Assembly: GCA_944392975.1 (NCBI GenBank)
Contig: CALXYN010000022.1
Span: 1 to 32,644 of the forward strand
DNA length: 32,644 nucleotides
Direction: 5' to 3'
From: an uncultured Spirochaetaceae bacterium
GTDB taxonomy: Bacteria; Spirochaetota; Spirochaetia; Sphaerochaetales; Sphaerochaetaceae
Each line of letters starts with the position of its first letter. The stretch's first letter is position 1. Below the pieces are notes generated by a model. The model did not search any database. It was not told the DNA's origin and saw only the letters and a program-made list of their open reading frames with translations. Both the position numbers and the translations under genes were made by a program. Below, one piece after another: positions 7,403-16,529 of this stretch.

Positions 7403-9664
7403 ATGAATCACTGGAAAGTAAAGAATCCACGTCCTGATCTCAGTTTTGAGATTGCATTCACAGCTGCATACCGCAAGGCAAAGAAGAAGTATAATCATCC
7501 GGCTCAGATTGAGCTTGCCTGTCTTCAGGCACAGTACCCGGCAGTATTGATGCCGATTGAGGATAATGATGTTCTTGCAGGGCGCATCCAGTTTGGACTC
7601 GTCGGTTATGGTATCCAGGGGCAAACTGGAGGAACAGGGTATTACATTGATGAGCCAAGGGTCACGCAAGCCCTTGAGAGGCAGGCAGGAAATGCGAAAT
7701 ACAGGGAAGATCTTCATGACCTGCTCACATTCTGGAAATCCAGAAATACATATGGACAGGTTTTCAGAAATACTCCCAAAGAGATTTCCGAGATAATTCC
7801 TTCTGATAAATGGGAAACGCAGCCTGTTGCGGCTTCTCCTATTATCAGAATGGCAGGTGCTTATATCGATTTCGACAAGCTTGTACATATCGGTATCTGC
7901 GGACTTGAGGATGAGGTTAGGGCAGCTCTTGATACAGCCGCTGAGAGAGGAAAGGATCCTGTTATATATGAATGCATGCTTGGTGCTTTGCAGGTACTGA
8001 GGAATTGCTGTGCATTTTATCAGGAAGAGGCCACGGCAAAGGCTGCCGTCGCACCAACTGCAGAGAGAAAGAAAGAGATGGAGGATCTTGCCAGAGCTCT
8101 CGATGGTATCCAGAAACATGCGCCAGAAAGCATGCTTGAAGGACTTCAGCTCTGCTGGCTTTATGGCCTTATGTGTCCACTTGTAGAATTCGGCCGCATG
8201 GATGTCTACATTGGTGACCTTTATGTTCATGATATCGACAACGGAATCATAACTGAGCAGGAAGCTCTGAAGATGGTGCAGTCATACTTCTATCTCATTG
8301 ATAGTCTTGATGATGAGACGGACGGTCGTGTAATAGTCGGTGGTTATGGCAGAAGGAATCCTGAGAACGCAGATAGGTTCTGCCTCGTTGCCTGTGAAGC
8401 CTGTCGCACAGTGAAAGAGATTCTTCCTCAGTTCACACTTCGCTTCAACAAACATACTCCTGAAAATGTCTGGAAGGCTGCAATGAGATGTATAGGAGAG
8501 GGAAGGACATATCCGCTTCTTTACAACGATGATGTCCTTGTTCCTGCTGTCATGAATGCTTTCGACGTCGACAGGGAAAGAGCAGAAACCTATATGCCGC
8601 TTGGCTGTGGAGAAATTGAATTCGATCATTACAGTTTCGGTTCTCCAAACGGTTCGCTTGGAACACTGAAGATACTTGAGCTGGCAATTCATGGAGGATA
8701 TGATCCGGTTTCTGATACATATCTGTCATTCAAATCAAAGCGTCTTGATGAATGCTCTTCATATGACGAGTTTGTTGATATTTACAAAAAGCATCTTGAA
8801 CGTTTCATAGAGTGCCAGGCCAAATATGAGCGCTATATCTATGATTCAATCGGATCGATGCATCCTTTTATGATGGTGACGATGCTCTACGATGGTTGTA
8901 TCGAGAGAGGAAAAGGTATTTTCAACGGTGGTTGTGAGTATCTTGCAGGAACGCTTGAGTTGTATGGCAATGTCAATGTTGCAAACAGCCTTGCAGCTAT
9001 AAAGAAGCTGGTTTTTGAAGAAAAGAGCCTCTCTGCCAAGACACTTATCGATGCTCTGGATGCTAACTTCTTCGGATATGACAAAGAGCGCAGGATGATG
9101 CTGGATGCTCCGAAATACGGAAACGATCTGCCATATGTTGATGACATCCTTGTGGATCTGCACAACTATCTTTGTCAGAAAGTCCGCGAGCAGGCACCGA
9201 AAGTCGGATTGAAGAGCTATCTTTGCGTGAATATAAACAATGCTCAGAATACGACGCTTGCACGCTGGGTTGGAGCATCTCCTGATGGACGCAAGTCCGG
9301 AACTCCTATGGCTAATGCAAATAACCCGTCTTCGGGCTCTGATAAGAACGGATTGACAGCAATGCTCAATTCAATCGTGAAACCATCTCATGCGAATATG
9401 GCTGGAATGGTCCAGAACATGAGATTCACGAAGGAAACCTGGAACGATGCCGATGGCAAGGTGCAGTATCTTCTTGTCGATTACTTCCAGAGAGGAGGGG
9501 CTCAGTCAATGATTACTGTTGTCGGAAAGGATGATCTGTACAACGCCATGCAGCATCCAGAGGATTATAAGGATCTGATTGTCCGTATTGGCGGTCTCAG
9601 TGCCAGATTCGTTGATTTGAAGAAGGATGTACAGCAGGAAATCTATGACAGGACAAGCTACTGA
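7403..9664 (+). CDS. glycyl radical enzyme, dehydratase-like, unknown substrate
   Basis: Protein of 753 residues. ATG 7403 is chosen over the frame opening at 7358 because AAGGAGAG precedes it at proper spacing. The PFL-like domain holds 'LGCGEIEFD' with the thiyl Cys402 and, two residues on, Glu404. This C-x-E pair is kept in GRE eliminases (glycerol and propanediol dehydratases, choline lyase CutC) and absent in pyruvate formate-lyase, which has Cys-Cys. The C-terminal 'RIGGLSARF' places the radical glycine at Gly731, 22 residues from the end. The middle residue is Gly where well-known eliminases have Val (GCVE). The operon partners are an activase, a sugar ABC importer and GH42, so a sugar or sugar-derived polyol substrate is inferred. 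No known subfamily can be assigned. Confidence 0.9.
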   Translation: MNHWKVKNPRPDLSFEIAFTAAYRKAKKKYNHPAQIELACLQAQYPAVLMPIEDNDVLAGRIQFGLVGYGIQGQTGGTGYYIDEPRVTQALERQAGNAKYREDLHDLLTFWKSRNTYGQVFRNTPKEISEIIPSDKWETQPVAASPIIRMAGAYIDFDKLVHIGICGLEDEVRAALDTAAERGKDPVIYECMLGALQVLRNCCAFYQEEATAKAAVAPTAERKKEMEDLARALDGIQKHAPESMLEGLQLCWLYGLMCPLVEFGRMDVYIGDLYVHDIDNGIITEQEALKMVQSYFYLIDSLDDETDGRVIVGGYGRRNPENADRFCLVACEACRTVKEILPQFTLRFNKHTPENVWKAAMRCIGEGRTYPLLYNDDVLVPAVMNAFDVDRERAETYMPLGCGEIEFDHYSFGSPNGSLGTLKILELAIHGGYDPVSDTYLSFKSKRLDECSSYDEFVDIYKKHLERFIECQAKYERYIYDSIGSMHPFMMVTMLYDGCIERGKGIFNGGCEYLAGTLELYGNVNVANSLAAIKKLVFEEKSLSAKTLIDALDANFFGYDKERRMMLDAPKYGNDLPYVDDILVDLHNYLCQKVREQAPKVGLKSYLCVNINNAQNTTLARWVGASPDGRKSGTPMANANNPSSGSDKNGLTAMLNSIVKPSHANMAGMVQNMRFTKETWNDADGKVQYLLVDYFQRGGAQSMITVVGKDDLYNAMQHPEDYKDLIVRIGGLSARFVDLKKDVQQEIYDRTSY

Positions 9665-10592
9665 GCTGATGGCTCCCGTTTTCGATGTGCAAGGGTTCTC
9701 TCTCAATGATGGCCCTGGCATCCGTACGGTTGTTTTCTTCAAGGGTTGTCCGCTTTCATGCAAATGGTGCCATAATCCGGAATCACACACAGGGCGCAGG
9801 GAACTGATGTTCCATAAGCGCCTCTGCGTGGGGTGCATGGAGTGCGTGAAGGTCTGCAAGCATGGTGTTCATGAAACAGTCCTGGAAAATGGAGTTTATG
9901 TTCACCATGTACATCCTGAGAGATGTGCAGGTTGTGGCGAATGCCTGAAGGTCTGCTGTTATGATGCACTTTCCTTGGTCGGAGACGAATACACTATTGA
10001 TATGCTTTACAGGCGCATAGAGCATGATCTCAGGTATTACGATATCAGTACTAGGGATGGTAAGAAAGGAGGCGTTACCTTTTCCGGCGGAGAACCTTTA
10101 TTGTATATGGACTTCATTGAGAGTTTTCTTGGAAAGATTCCAGGTGTCCATACTGCAATTGAAACATCCGGCTTTGCTTCGGAATCGGTTATAAAGAAGG
10201 CTGCGAAATGTATTGATCTATTCCTTTATGATTATAAAGTAACAGATCCAATCAGACATAAACAGCTTTGTGGTGTTGATAATTCAACGATTTTTAAAAA
10301 TTTAGAGTACCTTTATGAGATGAACAAGGATATTATTATCAGGTTGCCATTGATACCTGGTATTAATGATACTCCGGATCATCTCGATGGGATTGCTTCG
10401 CTTTTGAAGACTCATCCGCGAATAGAGCGGGCTGAGATCATGCCGTATCACACTTTCGGTATTGGAAAGAGTGAGGAGCTTGGAAAGGAGCCGGATAAGG
10501 ACATGCCTTCTTCCGGAGCGACGGAGGAAGATGTTTCCAGATGGCTTGATGAACTTCATGAGCGGGGAGTCATGAATGTTTTCAGATCCTGA
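9645..10592 (+). CDS. glycyl radical enzyme activase (radical SAM)
   Basis: Protein of 315 residues from ATG 9645, where AGGA sits five bases upstream; ATGs at 9627 and 9669 are alternatives. It overlaps the GRE gene by 20 bases. 'FSLNDGPGIRT' and CxxxCxxC (Cys35, Cys39, Cys42) form the radical-SAM cluster site. Two further Cys-rich motifs, 'CVGCMECVKVC' and 'CAGCGECLKVC', form a ferredoxin-like insert for two extra [4Fe-4S] clusters, and 'FSGGEPLL' follows. The insert is typical of activases of eliminase-type GREs rather than of PflA, which supports the dehydratase reading of its partner. It makes the glycyl radical at Gly731 using SAM, and works only without oxygen. Confidence 0.93.
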   Translation: MTGQATELMAPVFDVQGFSLNDGPGIRTVVFFKGCPLSCKWCHNPESHTGRRELMFHKRLCVGCMECVKVCKHGVHETVLENGVYVHHVHPERCAGCGECLKVCCYDALSLVGDEYTIDMLYRRIEHDLRYYDISTRDGKKGGVTFSGGEPLLYMDFIESFLGKIPGVHTAIETSGFASESVIKKAAKCIDLFLYDYKVTDPIRHKQLCGVDNSTIFKNLEYLYEMNKDIIIRLPLIPGINDTPDHLDGIASLLKTHPRIERAEIMPYHTFGIGKSEELGKEPDKDMPSSGATEEDVSRWLDELHERGVMNVFRS

Positions 10593-10621
10593 AATGGATT
10601 CGGAAATAAAAGGAGGAAAAG

Positions 10622-11869
10622 ATGAAAAAGGTCATCAGTATTGCAATGGTTATGATGCTGGCTGTCGCTACGCTCTTTGCTGGAGGTACAGGAGAAGCAA
10701 CTGCAGCTAATAGTGGAAAGAACCTTCTGGTTTCCGTATGGGCAGGCCCACATGCTGATTTGCAGAAGCAGGTCGTAGCGGACTATCCGGATGCAAATGT
10801 GACTATTGATGATGTCGATTATGGTAACCTCAAAGCCAAACAGCTTACATCTTTCCAGGCTGCTCCAGGCTCTGGAAATTACGATGTAGTATGGGTCAAC
10901 AGTCTTTGGATGAAAGAATATACCGATGCAGGTTACATTCTTCCTCTCAATGATTACATCGAAGCTTCTGGCCTTGATACTTCCATGTATTCAAAAGGTC
11001 TTCTTGATGGATGCACATTCGATGGACAGATTTACGGATTCCCGACATATGCTCAGACAATGATTCTTGTATATGACAAGGCAGCATTTGAGGAAGAAGG
11101 TCTTGAAGTCCCGACAACGGCAGATGAACTTATAGCTGTTGCAAAGCATTTCAAGGAAAAGGGAACAGGAATCGCATTCCCAGAGAAGCAGGGTAGTGGC
11201 GATACGCTTTTCTCACAGCTCCTTTTCTCCGAAGGTGGTTCATATTTCGATGAGAACGGAAGACCAGCAATGGATAGCCCAGAGGCCATCAGAGCTGCCA
11301 CAATAATCGATGAACTTGGAAAATATGCTATCGATGGATGTCTTGCATGGCATCATGACGAGTGTGCAGAAGCTGTAAGAATGAAGGATGCACCTATTGC
11401 AATCGTTATGTCTGCTCTTTGCAACCAGAACCATGATCCGGAAAAGTCTCTCATCGTTGATACAGTAGGTTATGCACCAATGCCGGGAACAACAGGACTG
11501 GCAGCAGCTACAAATACATTCTGGGTATGGGCAGTTGCAAGCAACGCTACAGATCCTCAGGCAGCTTATGATCTCTGTGAATGGCTGGCAAGTCCGGAAG
11601 TGGAGAAGAGACAGACTATTGCAGATCAGCAGATCAGTGCAATTGAGACAATCAGCTCGGATCCTGAAGTTCTTGAAAAAGCACCATTCATTCCTGTTGT
11701 CATGGAACAGCTTGCTAATGGAAAGACAGAACCATCTCTCGTAAGTTTCGCAGCTTATAAGACGGAACTTCAGACAGCTCTTTCTGAAATTGCAACAACT
11801 GACGAGGATCCTGCAGTCATCATGCAGAATCTCCAGGCAAAACTCGAGACTATGGATTTCAGCTATTAA
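10622..11869 (+). CDS. ABC sugar transporter, solute-binding protein (family 1)
   Basis: Exported protein of 415 residues with a typical SBP_bac_1 size and fold-type sequence. The signal peptide (residues 1-21) ends '...TLFAGG' and has no lipobox cysteine, so it is probably cleaved by signal peptidase I and held in the periplasm. A strong AAAGGAGG site marks the start. It lies 29 bases after the activase and ahead of two permease genes. Binding proteins of this class bring mono- and oligosaccharides to MalF/MalG-like permeases. The GH42 gene in the same operon suggests galactosides as ligand. No ATPase gene is nearby. Confidence 0.9.
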   Translation: MKKVISIAMVMMLAVATLFAGGTGEATAANSGKNLLVSVWAGPHADLQKQVVADYPDANVTIDDVDYGNLKAKQLTSFQAAPGSGNYDVVWVNSLWMKEYTDAGYILPLNDYIEASGLDTSMYSKGLLDGCTFDGQIYGFPTYAQTMILVYDKAAFEEEGLEVPTTADELIAVAKHFKEKGTGIAFPEKQGSGDTLFSQLLFSEGGSYFDENGRPAMDSPEAIRAATIIDELGKYAIDGCLAWHHDECAEAVRMKDAPIAIVMSALCNQNHDPEKSLIVDTVGYAPMPGTTGLAAATNTFWVWAVASNATDPQAAYDLCEWLASPEVEKRQTIADQQISAIETISSDPEVLEKAPFIPVVMEQLANGKTEPSLVSFAAYKTELQTALSEIATTDEDPAVIMQNLQAKLETMDFSY

Positions 11870-11902
11870 TGATTCTGAATAAGTGAAAAAAGGAGGAACA
11901 GT

Positions 11903-12808
11903 ATGAAGCATCGAACGTTTGAATTGTCATTGGAAAGAGGAGATCTGCTTCCTCTTCTCCTGATGATGCCTACTTTGATAATAATCCTGTGCATCATGAT
12001 TGTTCCTCTGATTTACGGTTTTGTCCTTACCTTCTTCAATGCCGGGTTTGGCAATTCCGGTTCTCCGGCCTTTGCCGGATTTGACAACTGGGTAAGGTTC
12101 TTCAAGGATGAGACAAGCCGCAAAGCTGTACTGAACACAGTCTGCTTTTCGCTAGGAGCCACAGCTGGTGACTTAGTTCTTGGAACAATCTGTGCTCTGC
12201 TCCTTGTAAAGCTTCCGAGGATTGTCTCCTCCATTTTCCGCCCGATTGTCACGATGCCTCTTCTTGTATCTCCTGTTGTAGTTGGTCTTATATGGAGATA
12301 CATCTATGACCCTCGCGGTATTCTTTACTGGATACTTGGCCAGTTCGGGATTACTATCGAGGATTTCCCTGGCGTTACGATGCCATCAACAGCGCTGCTT
12401 TCCACAATTATTGCCCATTGGTGGCAGGTTACACCGTTTGTTGTGATTGTCCTTACAGCAGGGCTGCTTTCAATTCCTGATGAGTATTATGAGGCTGCAA
12501 GGATAGATGGAGCTGGTGCTTTCAACACATTCTTCAGAATCACTCTTCCACAGCTCAGGAATGTTTACATGACAGTTCTCATCATAAGCGGTGTTGATAC
12601 AATCAAGATTTTTGACATTATCTATGCACTCACTGGTGGTGGTCCGAACAATTCAACCATCTCTCTCAGTATATATGGATATAATCAGGCATTCGTTCAG
12701 TCCAACCTGAGCTATGCAATGGTTATTTCGGTGATGACAATGGTGCTTTCTTTCCTGATTTTCGGAATCCCATTCGTACGTAACAACATTGCAAGCAACA
12801 AGAGGTGA
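11903..12808 (+). CDS. ABC sugar transporter permease (MalF/UgpA type)
   Basis: Inner-membrane protein of 301 residues with about six membrane segments. The EAA loop that docks the ATPase is visible as 'YYEAARIDGAGAFNTFF' around residues 195-211, followed by 'ITLPQL'. The start has AAAGGAGG. It is the first of two permeases that form the heterodimeric channel; the second begins four bases after its stop. The expected ATPase partner must be encoded elsewhere. Confidence 0.92.
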   Translation: MKHRTFELSLERGDLLPLLLMMPTLIIILCIMIVPLIYGFVLTFFNAGFGNSGSPAFAGFDNWVRFFKDETSRKAVLNTVCFSLGATAGDLVLGTICALLLVKLPRIVSSIFRPIVTMPLLVSPVVVGLIWRYIYDPRGILYWILGQFGITIEDFPGVTMPSTALLSTIIAHWWQVTPFVVIVLTAGLLSIPDEYYEAARIDGAGAFNTFFRITLPQLRNVYMTVLIISGVDTIKIFDIIYALTGGGPNNSTISLSIYGYNQAFVQSNLSYAMVISVMTMVLSFLIFGIPFVRNNIASNKR

Positions 12809-12811
12809 GAT

Positions 12812-13657
12812 ATGAGTTTACGAACTAGTTATAAGGCTCGCAGGATAGCTTTGAGAATTTTCATGTTGCTGATTCTTGCCATTTTCATTGTATGGACAGT
12901 GACTCCGATTTATATAATCGTCAGCAATTCATTCAGGAAAACAATCGAGATGAAGGTAATGCCTCCAAAGTTCATTTTCGAACCTACATTCACGCATTAT
13001 GAGAAGATTCTTACCCTGGACAGGTTCGGTGTATTTTTCAGGAATTCCATAATAATCTCCTGTTTCTCGACTTTCCTCTGTATAATGCTCGGCTCTCTTG
13101 CTGCTTATGGCCTGAAGCTTTTCAAGTCGAAAATCGGGCAGAGAATCTCCAATGTCATGCTTCTTGGAAAGATGGTTCCGTCGATAGCTCTGCTCATCCC
13201 ACTTTTCATCATGATGAACAGAGTGCACCTTACTGGAACATATGCTGCCCCGATTCTCACTAACTGTTGTCTGAATCTGCCTTTTGTTACATGGCTGATG
13301 GTAGGTTTCATGCATGATATTCCAGATGAGCTGATTGAATCCGCAAGTCTTTCAGGATGCTCGAGGGTATCAATCTTCGGAAAGATTATCTTTCCTCTTC
13401 TGAAACCGGCAATAGCATCTGCTGTAATTCTTGTTATGCAGAGTTCCTGGAATGAGCTTATGTTCTCACTCCAGCTCACAAACCTCAACACTTATCCTCT
13501 GACTGTTGGTATTGCAAGATATGTTGGAGCTGTCTCAGTTGACTGGGGTAAATCAAGTGCAGCAGCCACTATAACAATGGCGCCAATCATAATAATCGGA
13601 TTCTTCCTGCAGAAATATCTTGTAAGCGGTATGACAGCAGGTGCTGTAAAGGGGTGA
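12812..13657 (+). CDS. ABC sugar transporter permease (MalG/UgpE type)
   Basis: Inner-membrane protein of 281 residues with six predicted helices and the EAA-like loop 'LIESASLSGCSRVSIF' followed by 'PLLKPAIAS'. It pairs with the preceding permease and ends with the usual 'KG' of MalG-type subunits. The stop lies two bases before the GH42 start at 13660, so importer and glycosidase are tightly coupled. Confidence 0.92.
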   Translation: MSLRTSYKARRIALRIFMLLILAIFIVWTVTPIYIIVSNSFRKTIEMKVMPPKFIFEPTFTHYEKILTLDRFGVFFRNSIIISCFSTFLCIMLGSLAAYGLKLFKSKIGQRISNVMLLGKMVPSIALLIPLFIMMNRVHLTGTYAAPILTNCCLNLPFVTWLMVGFMHDIPDELIESASLSGCSRVSIFGKIIFPLLKPAIASAVILVMQSSWNELMFSLQLTNLNTYPLTVGIARYVGAVSVDWGKSSAAATITMAPIIIIGFFLQKYLVSGMTAGAVKG

Positions 13658-13659
13658 AC

Positions 13660-15720
13660 ATGTACTACGGAGCACAATATTTCAGGCCACCGTTCCCTGC
13701 AAAGGAATGCTGGCAGAGAGATTTGGATAATATGAAGGCCCTGGGTTTCAATTACATCAAACTCTGGGCAGTATGGAACTGGATTGAACCGGAAAGGGGA
13801 CAGTTTGATTTCTCAGAGCTCGATGAACTTGTTCGTGAATCGGGTAAAAGAGGTCTTCAGGTTGTAATCAATTTCATCCCGGAAGGTGCTCCGTTCTGGA
13901 CGGATACGGATGAGGATGGATTGTACCGGACTGCAGATGACCAGAAAATACGTTATGGTGGTCCTGCGAATATTCCCAGTGCCGGATGGCCTGGAAGATG
14001 CATGCATGATCCGGAATTCAGAGGGTATGTTGAGACATTCATAGAAACAACAGCAAGACATTTCAGCCAATACGATGAGGTTGTCGCATATGATGTATGG
14101 AATGAGCCGCATCTTGAGCCGATGTACGATTACAGAAGCAACATGCTCTGTTATTGTCCTCACTCAATACAGGCTTTCCGTTCATGGCTGAAAAAGAAAT
14201 ACGGTACAGTCGAGAAACTGGGGAAAGCTTGGTACAGGAAATACACAAGCTGGGAAGAAGTTAATCCGCCAAGACGTTTTGGTACCTGGGCCGATATGAT
14301 TGACTGGAGAAGATTCTGGCTCGAAGAATTACGGTCATGGCTTCGTATCCGTGTTGCAGCTGCAAGAAGAGGAGCTCCTGAAAAACCTGTACAGACCCAT
14401 GTTGCTTACAGCGGCATTCTTGGAAACAAGATGGAGGGAGGCCTTGCCAATGAGCTTGGCGACGAATTCCTTCTTGCCCCTGAGGTTGATATATTCGGTC
14501 TTTCAAGTTTCCCGATCTGGCTTATGGGAAGGGAACATATGTTCCGGCATTTCATAACCAATGAGATTGTTGCAGCTTCATCCAGAGGTAAGGTGTTTTA
14601 CCAGGTTGAGCTTCAGGGAGGAGGTGGAAAACCCGGCCTTCTGGGAGGATGTGTGCCTGCAGCCGATGATGTGAGGGTGTGGAACTACAACACAGTCGCA
14701 GCTGGAGGAAAAGGGTCTGTCTACTGGCAGTATGCCCCGGAACCGGCAGGCGTGGAATCTCCTGGTTTTGGTCTTACTGGTTTCGAGGGAGAAAATACTC
14801 CAAGAAGCATCGAAGCCGGCAGATGCGCCAGAGAACTCGACAACGCTCTTCTTGATTCTGCTTCAATTGTTCCATCGGTTAATGCCATTTATATTTCCAG
14901 GGACACAGATCTTCTGACATTCTCTTCAGAGCGCAGGGAATGGATGTATTCTGGCAGTCTTTCCGGTGCATTTGAAGCGCTATACAGAAAATCCATCCCG
15001 GTAAGATTCTTCCATCAGGATGATGTGGATAAGATTCTGGAAAGCGGGATAAAGGTGTTGTATTTGCCAATGCCTCTGGTCCTTTCAGATGATGAAGCTG
15101 AGAAGTTCGCTTCTTTTGTAGAACAGGGAGGAATGCTTATCTCTGAAGCCTGTCCGGGACTTTATCATACAGATGGTCTTTTACGTCAGAATCAGAGTGT
15201 GATTACCCGCCTTTTCGGTGTTCGCCACAGAGAGGTTCAGGGTATTGAGGGCTGGGGAGACACAGATATTGTGCTTTCAGAAAGCAAGGTTCTTACTGGA
15301 CGTTTCTACAGAGAACTTGTTGATGTGATGGCAGAAGATGTCTCTGTGTTGGGAAGATTCAGAGATGGAGAGGTTGCGATAACCGAGTACAGAAAGGGAA
15401 AGGGTCGAGCCATTCTGATCGGTTCGTATATCTCATCGCATGAAGAGGGCGTTGTACATCCTGAGAATATCGGCTTCCTTTCTGATCTTGCAGTTTCTTC
15501 AGGATATGATGAGGTGTCGTCACTTAAAGTAATCGGAGGAGATCCTTTCACTTCTGTTCCTTCTTCAGCAGTCATAAGACTTCTCAAGAACGGAGAGCGC
15601 TACATTGCAGTTGCCGTGAACCATGGAAACGATACAGTTCATATCAGTGCTGAGCTGAAAAACGGAAAGACTTGCAATATTGAGCTTCCATCTCGTGATG
15701 GAAAATACGTAGAACTTTGA
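13660..15720 (+). CDS. beta-galactosidase, glycoside hydrolase family 42
   Basis: Protein of 686 residues, the usual GH42 size; ATG 13660 follows AAAGGGG, and an upstream GTG at 13654 is less likely. The N-terminus 'MYYGAQYFRPPFP' and the (beta/alpha)8 barrel fit the family. Glu149 in 'WNEP' is the acid/base and Glu317 in 'YQVELQGG' the nucleophile, close to their positions in Thermus A4 beta-galactosidase (E141, E312). Cys114, Cys164 and Cys166 correspond to part of the family's zinc site, but the last cysteine appears to be Ser169. No signal peptide is present, so it cleaves imported oligosaccharides. Beta-1,4-galactan pieces from pectin side chains are the likely substrate, though alpha-L-arabinopyranosides are also known in GH42. 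Confidence 0.9.
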   Translation: MYYGAQYFRPPFPAKECWQRDLDNMKALGFNYIKLWAVWNWIEPERGQFDFSELDELVRESGKRGLQVVINFIPEGAPFWTDTDEDGLYRTADDQKIRYGGPANIPSAGWPGRCMHDPEFRGYVETFIETTARHFSQYDEVVAYDVWNEPHLEPMYDYRSNMLCYCPHSIQAFRSWLKKKYGTVEKLGKAWYRKYTSWEEVNPPRRFGTWADMIDWRRFWLEELRSWLRIRVAAARRGAPEKPVQTHVAYSGILGNKMEGGLANELGDEFLLAPEVDIFGLSSFPIWLMGREHMFRHFITNEIVAASSRGKVFYQVELQGGGGKPGLLGGCVPAADDVRVWNYNTVAAGGKGSVYWQYAPEPAGVESPGFGLTGFEGENTPRSIEAGRCARELDNALLDSASIVPSVNAIYISRDTDLLTFSSERREWMYSGSLSGAFEALYRKSIPVRFFHQDDVDKILESGIKVLYLPMPLVLSDDEAEKFASFVEQGGMLISEACPGLYHTDGLLRQNQSVITRLFGVRHREVQGIEGWGDTDIVLSESKVLTGRFYRELVDVMAEDVSVLGRFRDGEVAITEYRKGKGRAILIGSYISSHEEGVVHPENIGFLSDLAVSSGYDEVSSLKVIGGDPFTSVPSSAVIRLLKNGERYIAVAVNHGNDTVHISAELKNGKTCNIELPSRDGKYVEL

Positions 15721-15729
15721 CTTGATTCC

Positions 15730-15760
15730 ACTGGCCTGCTTAAAAGGCAGGTCAGTTTGG
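15730..15760. terminator. hairpin between convergent GH42 and iclR genes
   Basis: A 10-bp stem (ACTGGCCTGC with GCAGGTCAGT, one G-T pair) and a 7-base loop lie between the two convergent stop codons and overlap the last bases of the regulator gene. The plus-strand tail is only TTTGGG and the minus-strand tail is not U-rich, so it may be a weak bidirectional terminator or mRNA-end stabiliser. Confidence 0.5.
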
Positions 15761-16528
15761 GATATATCCGAGAACCTTGGACAGCGCTTCAGCTGTATCT
15801 ACAATCTTTTTCGCTATCCCCTGAAAACTATCCTGATTGAATCTGAATACGGGCCATGATACGGACATTGCGGCAATTATATGCCCTGTGTAGTCTCTTA
15901 CTGGAACGCCAATGCAGAACACTTTCTCCTCATGCTCTTCATCGTCAATCGAGAAACCTCGTACCCTTGTCCTTTCCAATTCTTCGATGAGCGCATGGTG
16001 TGTTCTGATTGATTTCGGCGTATACGGTTTGAGTGGAACCTCCCTGAAATAATTCTCGATCTCTTGCTCATTCATGTCAGAGAGGAATATCTTCCCGATA
16101 GCCGTGCAGTATAGTGGAATTACCTTGCCAACCCGTGAGTACATCCTCAGCGTATAGCTTGATTCTTCCTTCAGTACATATACTGCACTGTTGCCTTCGA
16201 GAATACCCATATGCACGGTCTCTCCCAGTTCCTGACAGAGTTCCTTTGCAAATGGTTTTGCTGTGTTTATGAGATCCATATGCCTCAATGAGCGGGAACC
16301 GACTGAGAACATCTTCAATGTAAGATGATACATGTCGGCCCCATCTCTGTAGACATAGCCAAGGCTTATGAGAGTGGAGAGAAAACGGAGAAGCGTAGCT
16401 TTCGGAAGCTCTGTTACCTTCGAGAGGTTCTCAAGGTTTGTACCTTCCACTTCGGAAAGCGCTTCAAGTATTGATATCGTGCGCATTACTGCGCTCATCT
16501 GCTTCTCGTCATCTCTTCCTTTTTCCAT
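15752..16528 (-). CDS. IclR-family regulator (KdgR-like) of the uxa operon
   Basis: Protein of 258 residues. The winged HTH lies at residues about 12-72 ('AVMRTISILEALSE', 'ATLLRFLSTLISLGYVYR'), followed by the GAF-like IclR effector domain with 'YCTAIGKIFLSDM' and a C-terminal 'GVPVRDYTGHIIAAMSVS'. It starts one base after the uxaC stop, so it is the last gene of the uxaBAC transcript. IclR regulators of hexuronate pathways (KdgR) commonly respond to 2-keto-3-deoxygluconate, the product of this operon. A candidate operator is the inverted repeat at 20977-20995, which would make it self-controlling (inference). Confidence 0.88.
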   Translation of the reverse strand: MEKGRDDEKQMSAVMRTISILEALSEVEGTNLENLSKVTELPKATLLRFLSTLISLGYVYRDGADMYHLTLKMFSVGSRSLRHMDLINTAKPFAKELCQELGETVHMGILEGNSAVYVLKEESSYTLRMYSRVGKVIPLYCTAIGKIFLSDMNEQEIENYFREVPLKPYTPKSIRTHHALIEELERTRVRGFSIDDEEHEEKVFCIGVPVRDYTGHIIAAMSVSWPVFRFNQDSFQGIAKKIVDTAEALSKVLGYIPN

Positions 16529-16529
16529 C

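Noticed and set aside
7331-8230. 299-residue minus-strand reading frame
   Set aside because: Shadow of the glycyl radical enzyme gene, with no recognisable domain and no ribosome binding site.
16450-16470. LacI-operator-like sequence around GAAAGCGCTTC
   Set aside because: It lies inside the iclR coding region, mismatches the ends of the consensus and has no promoter nearby.
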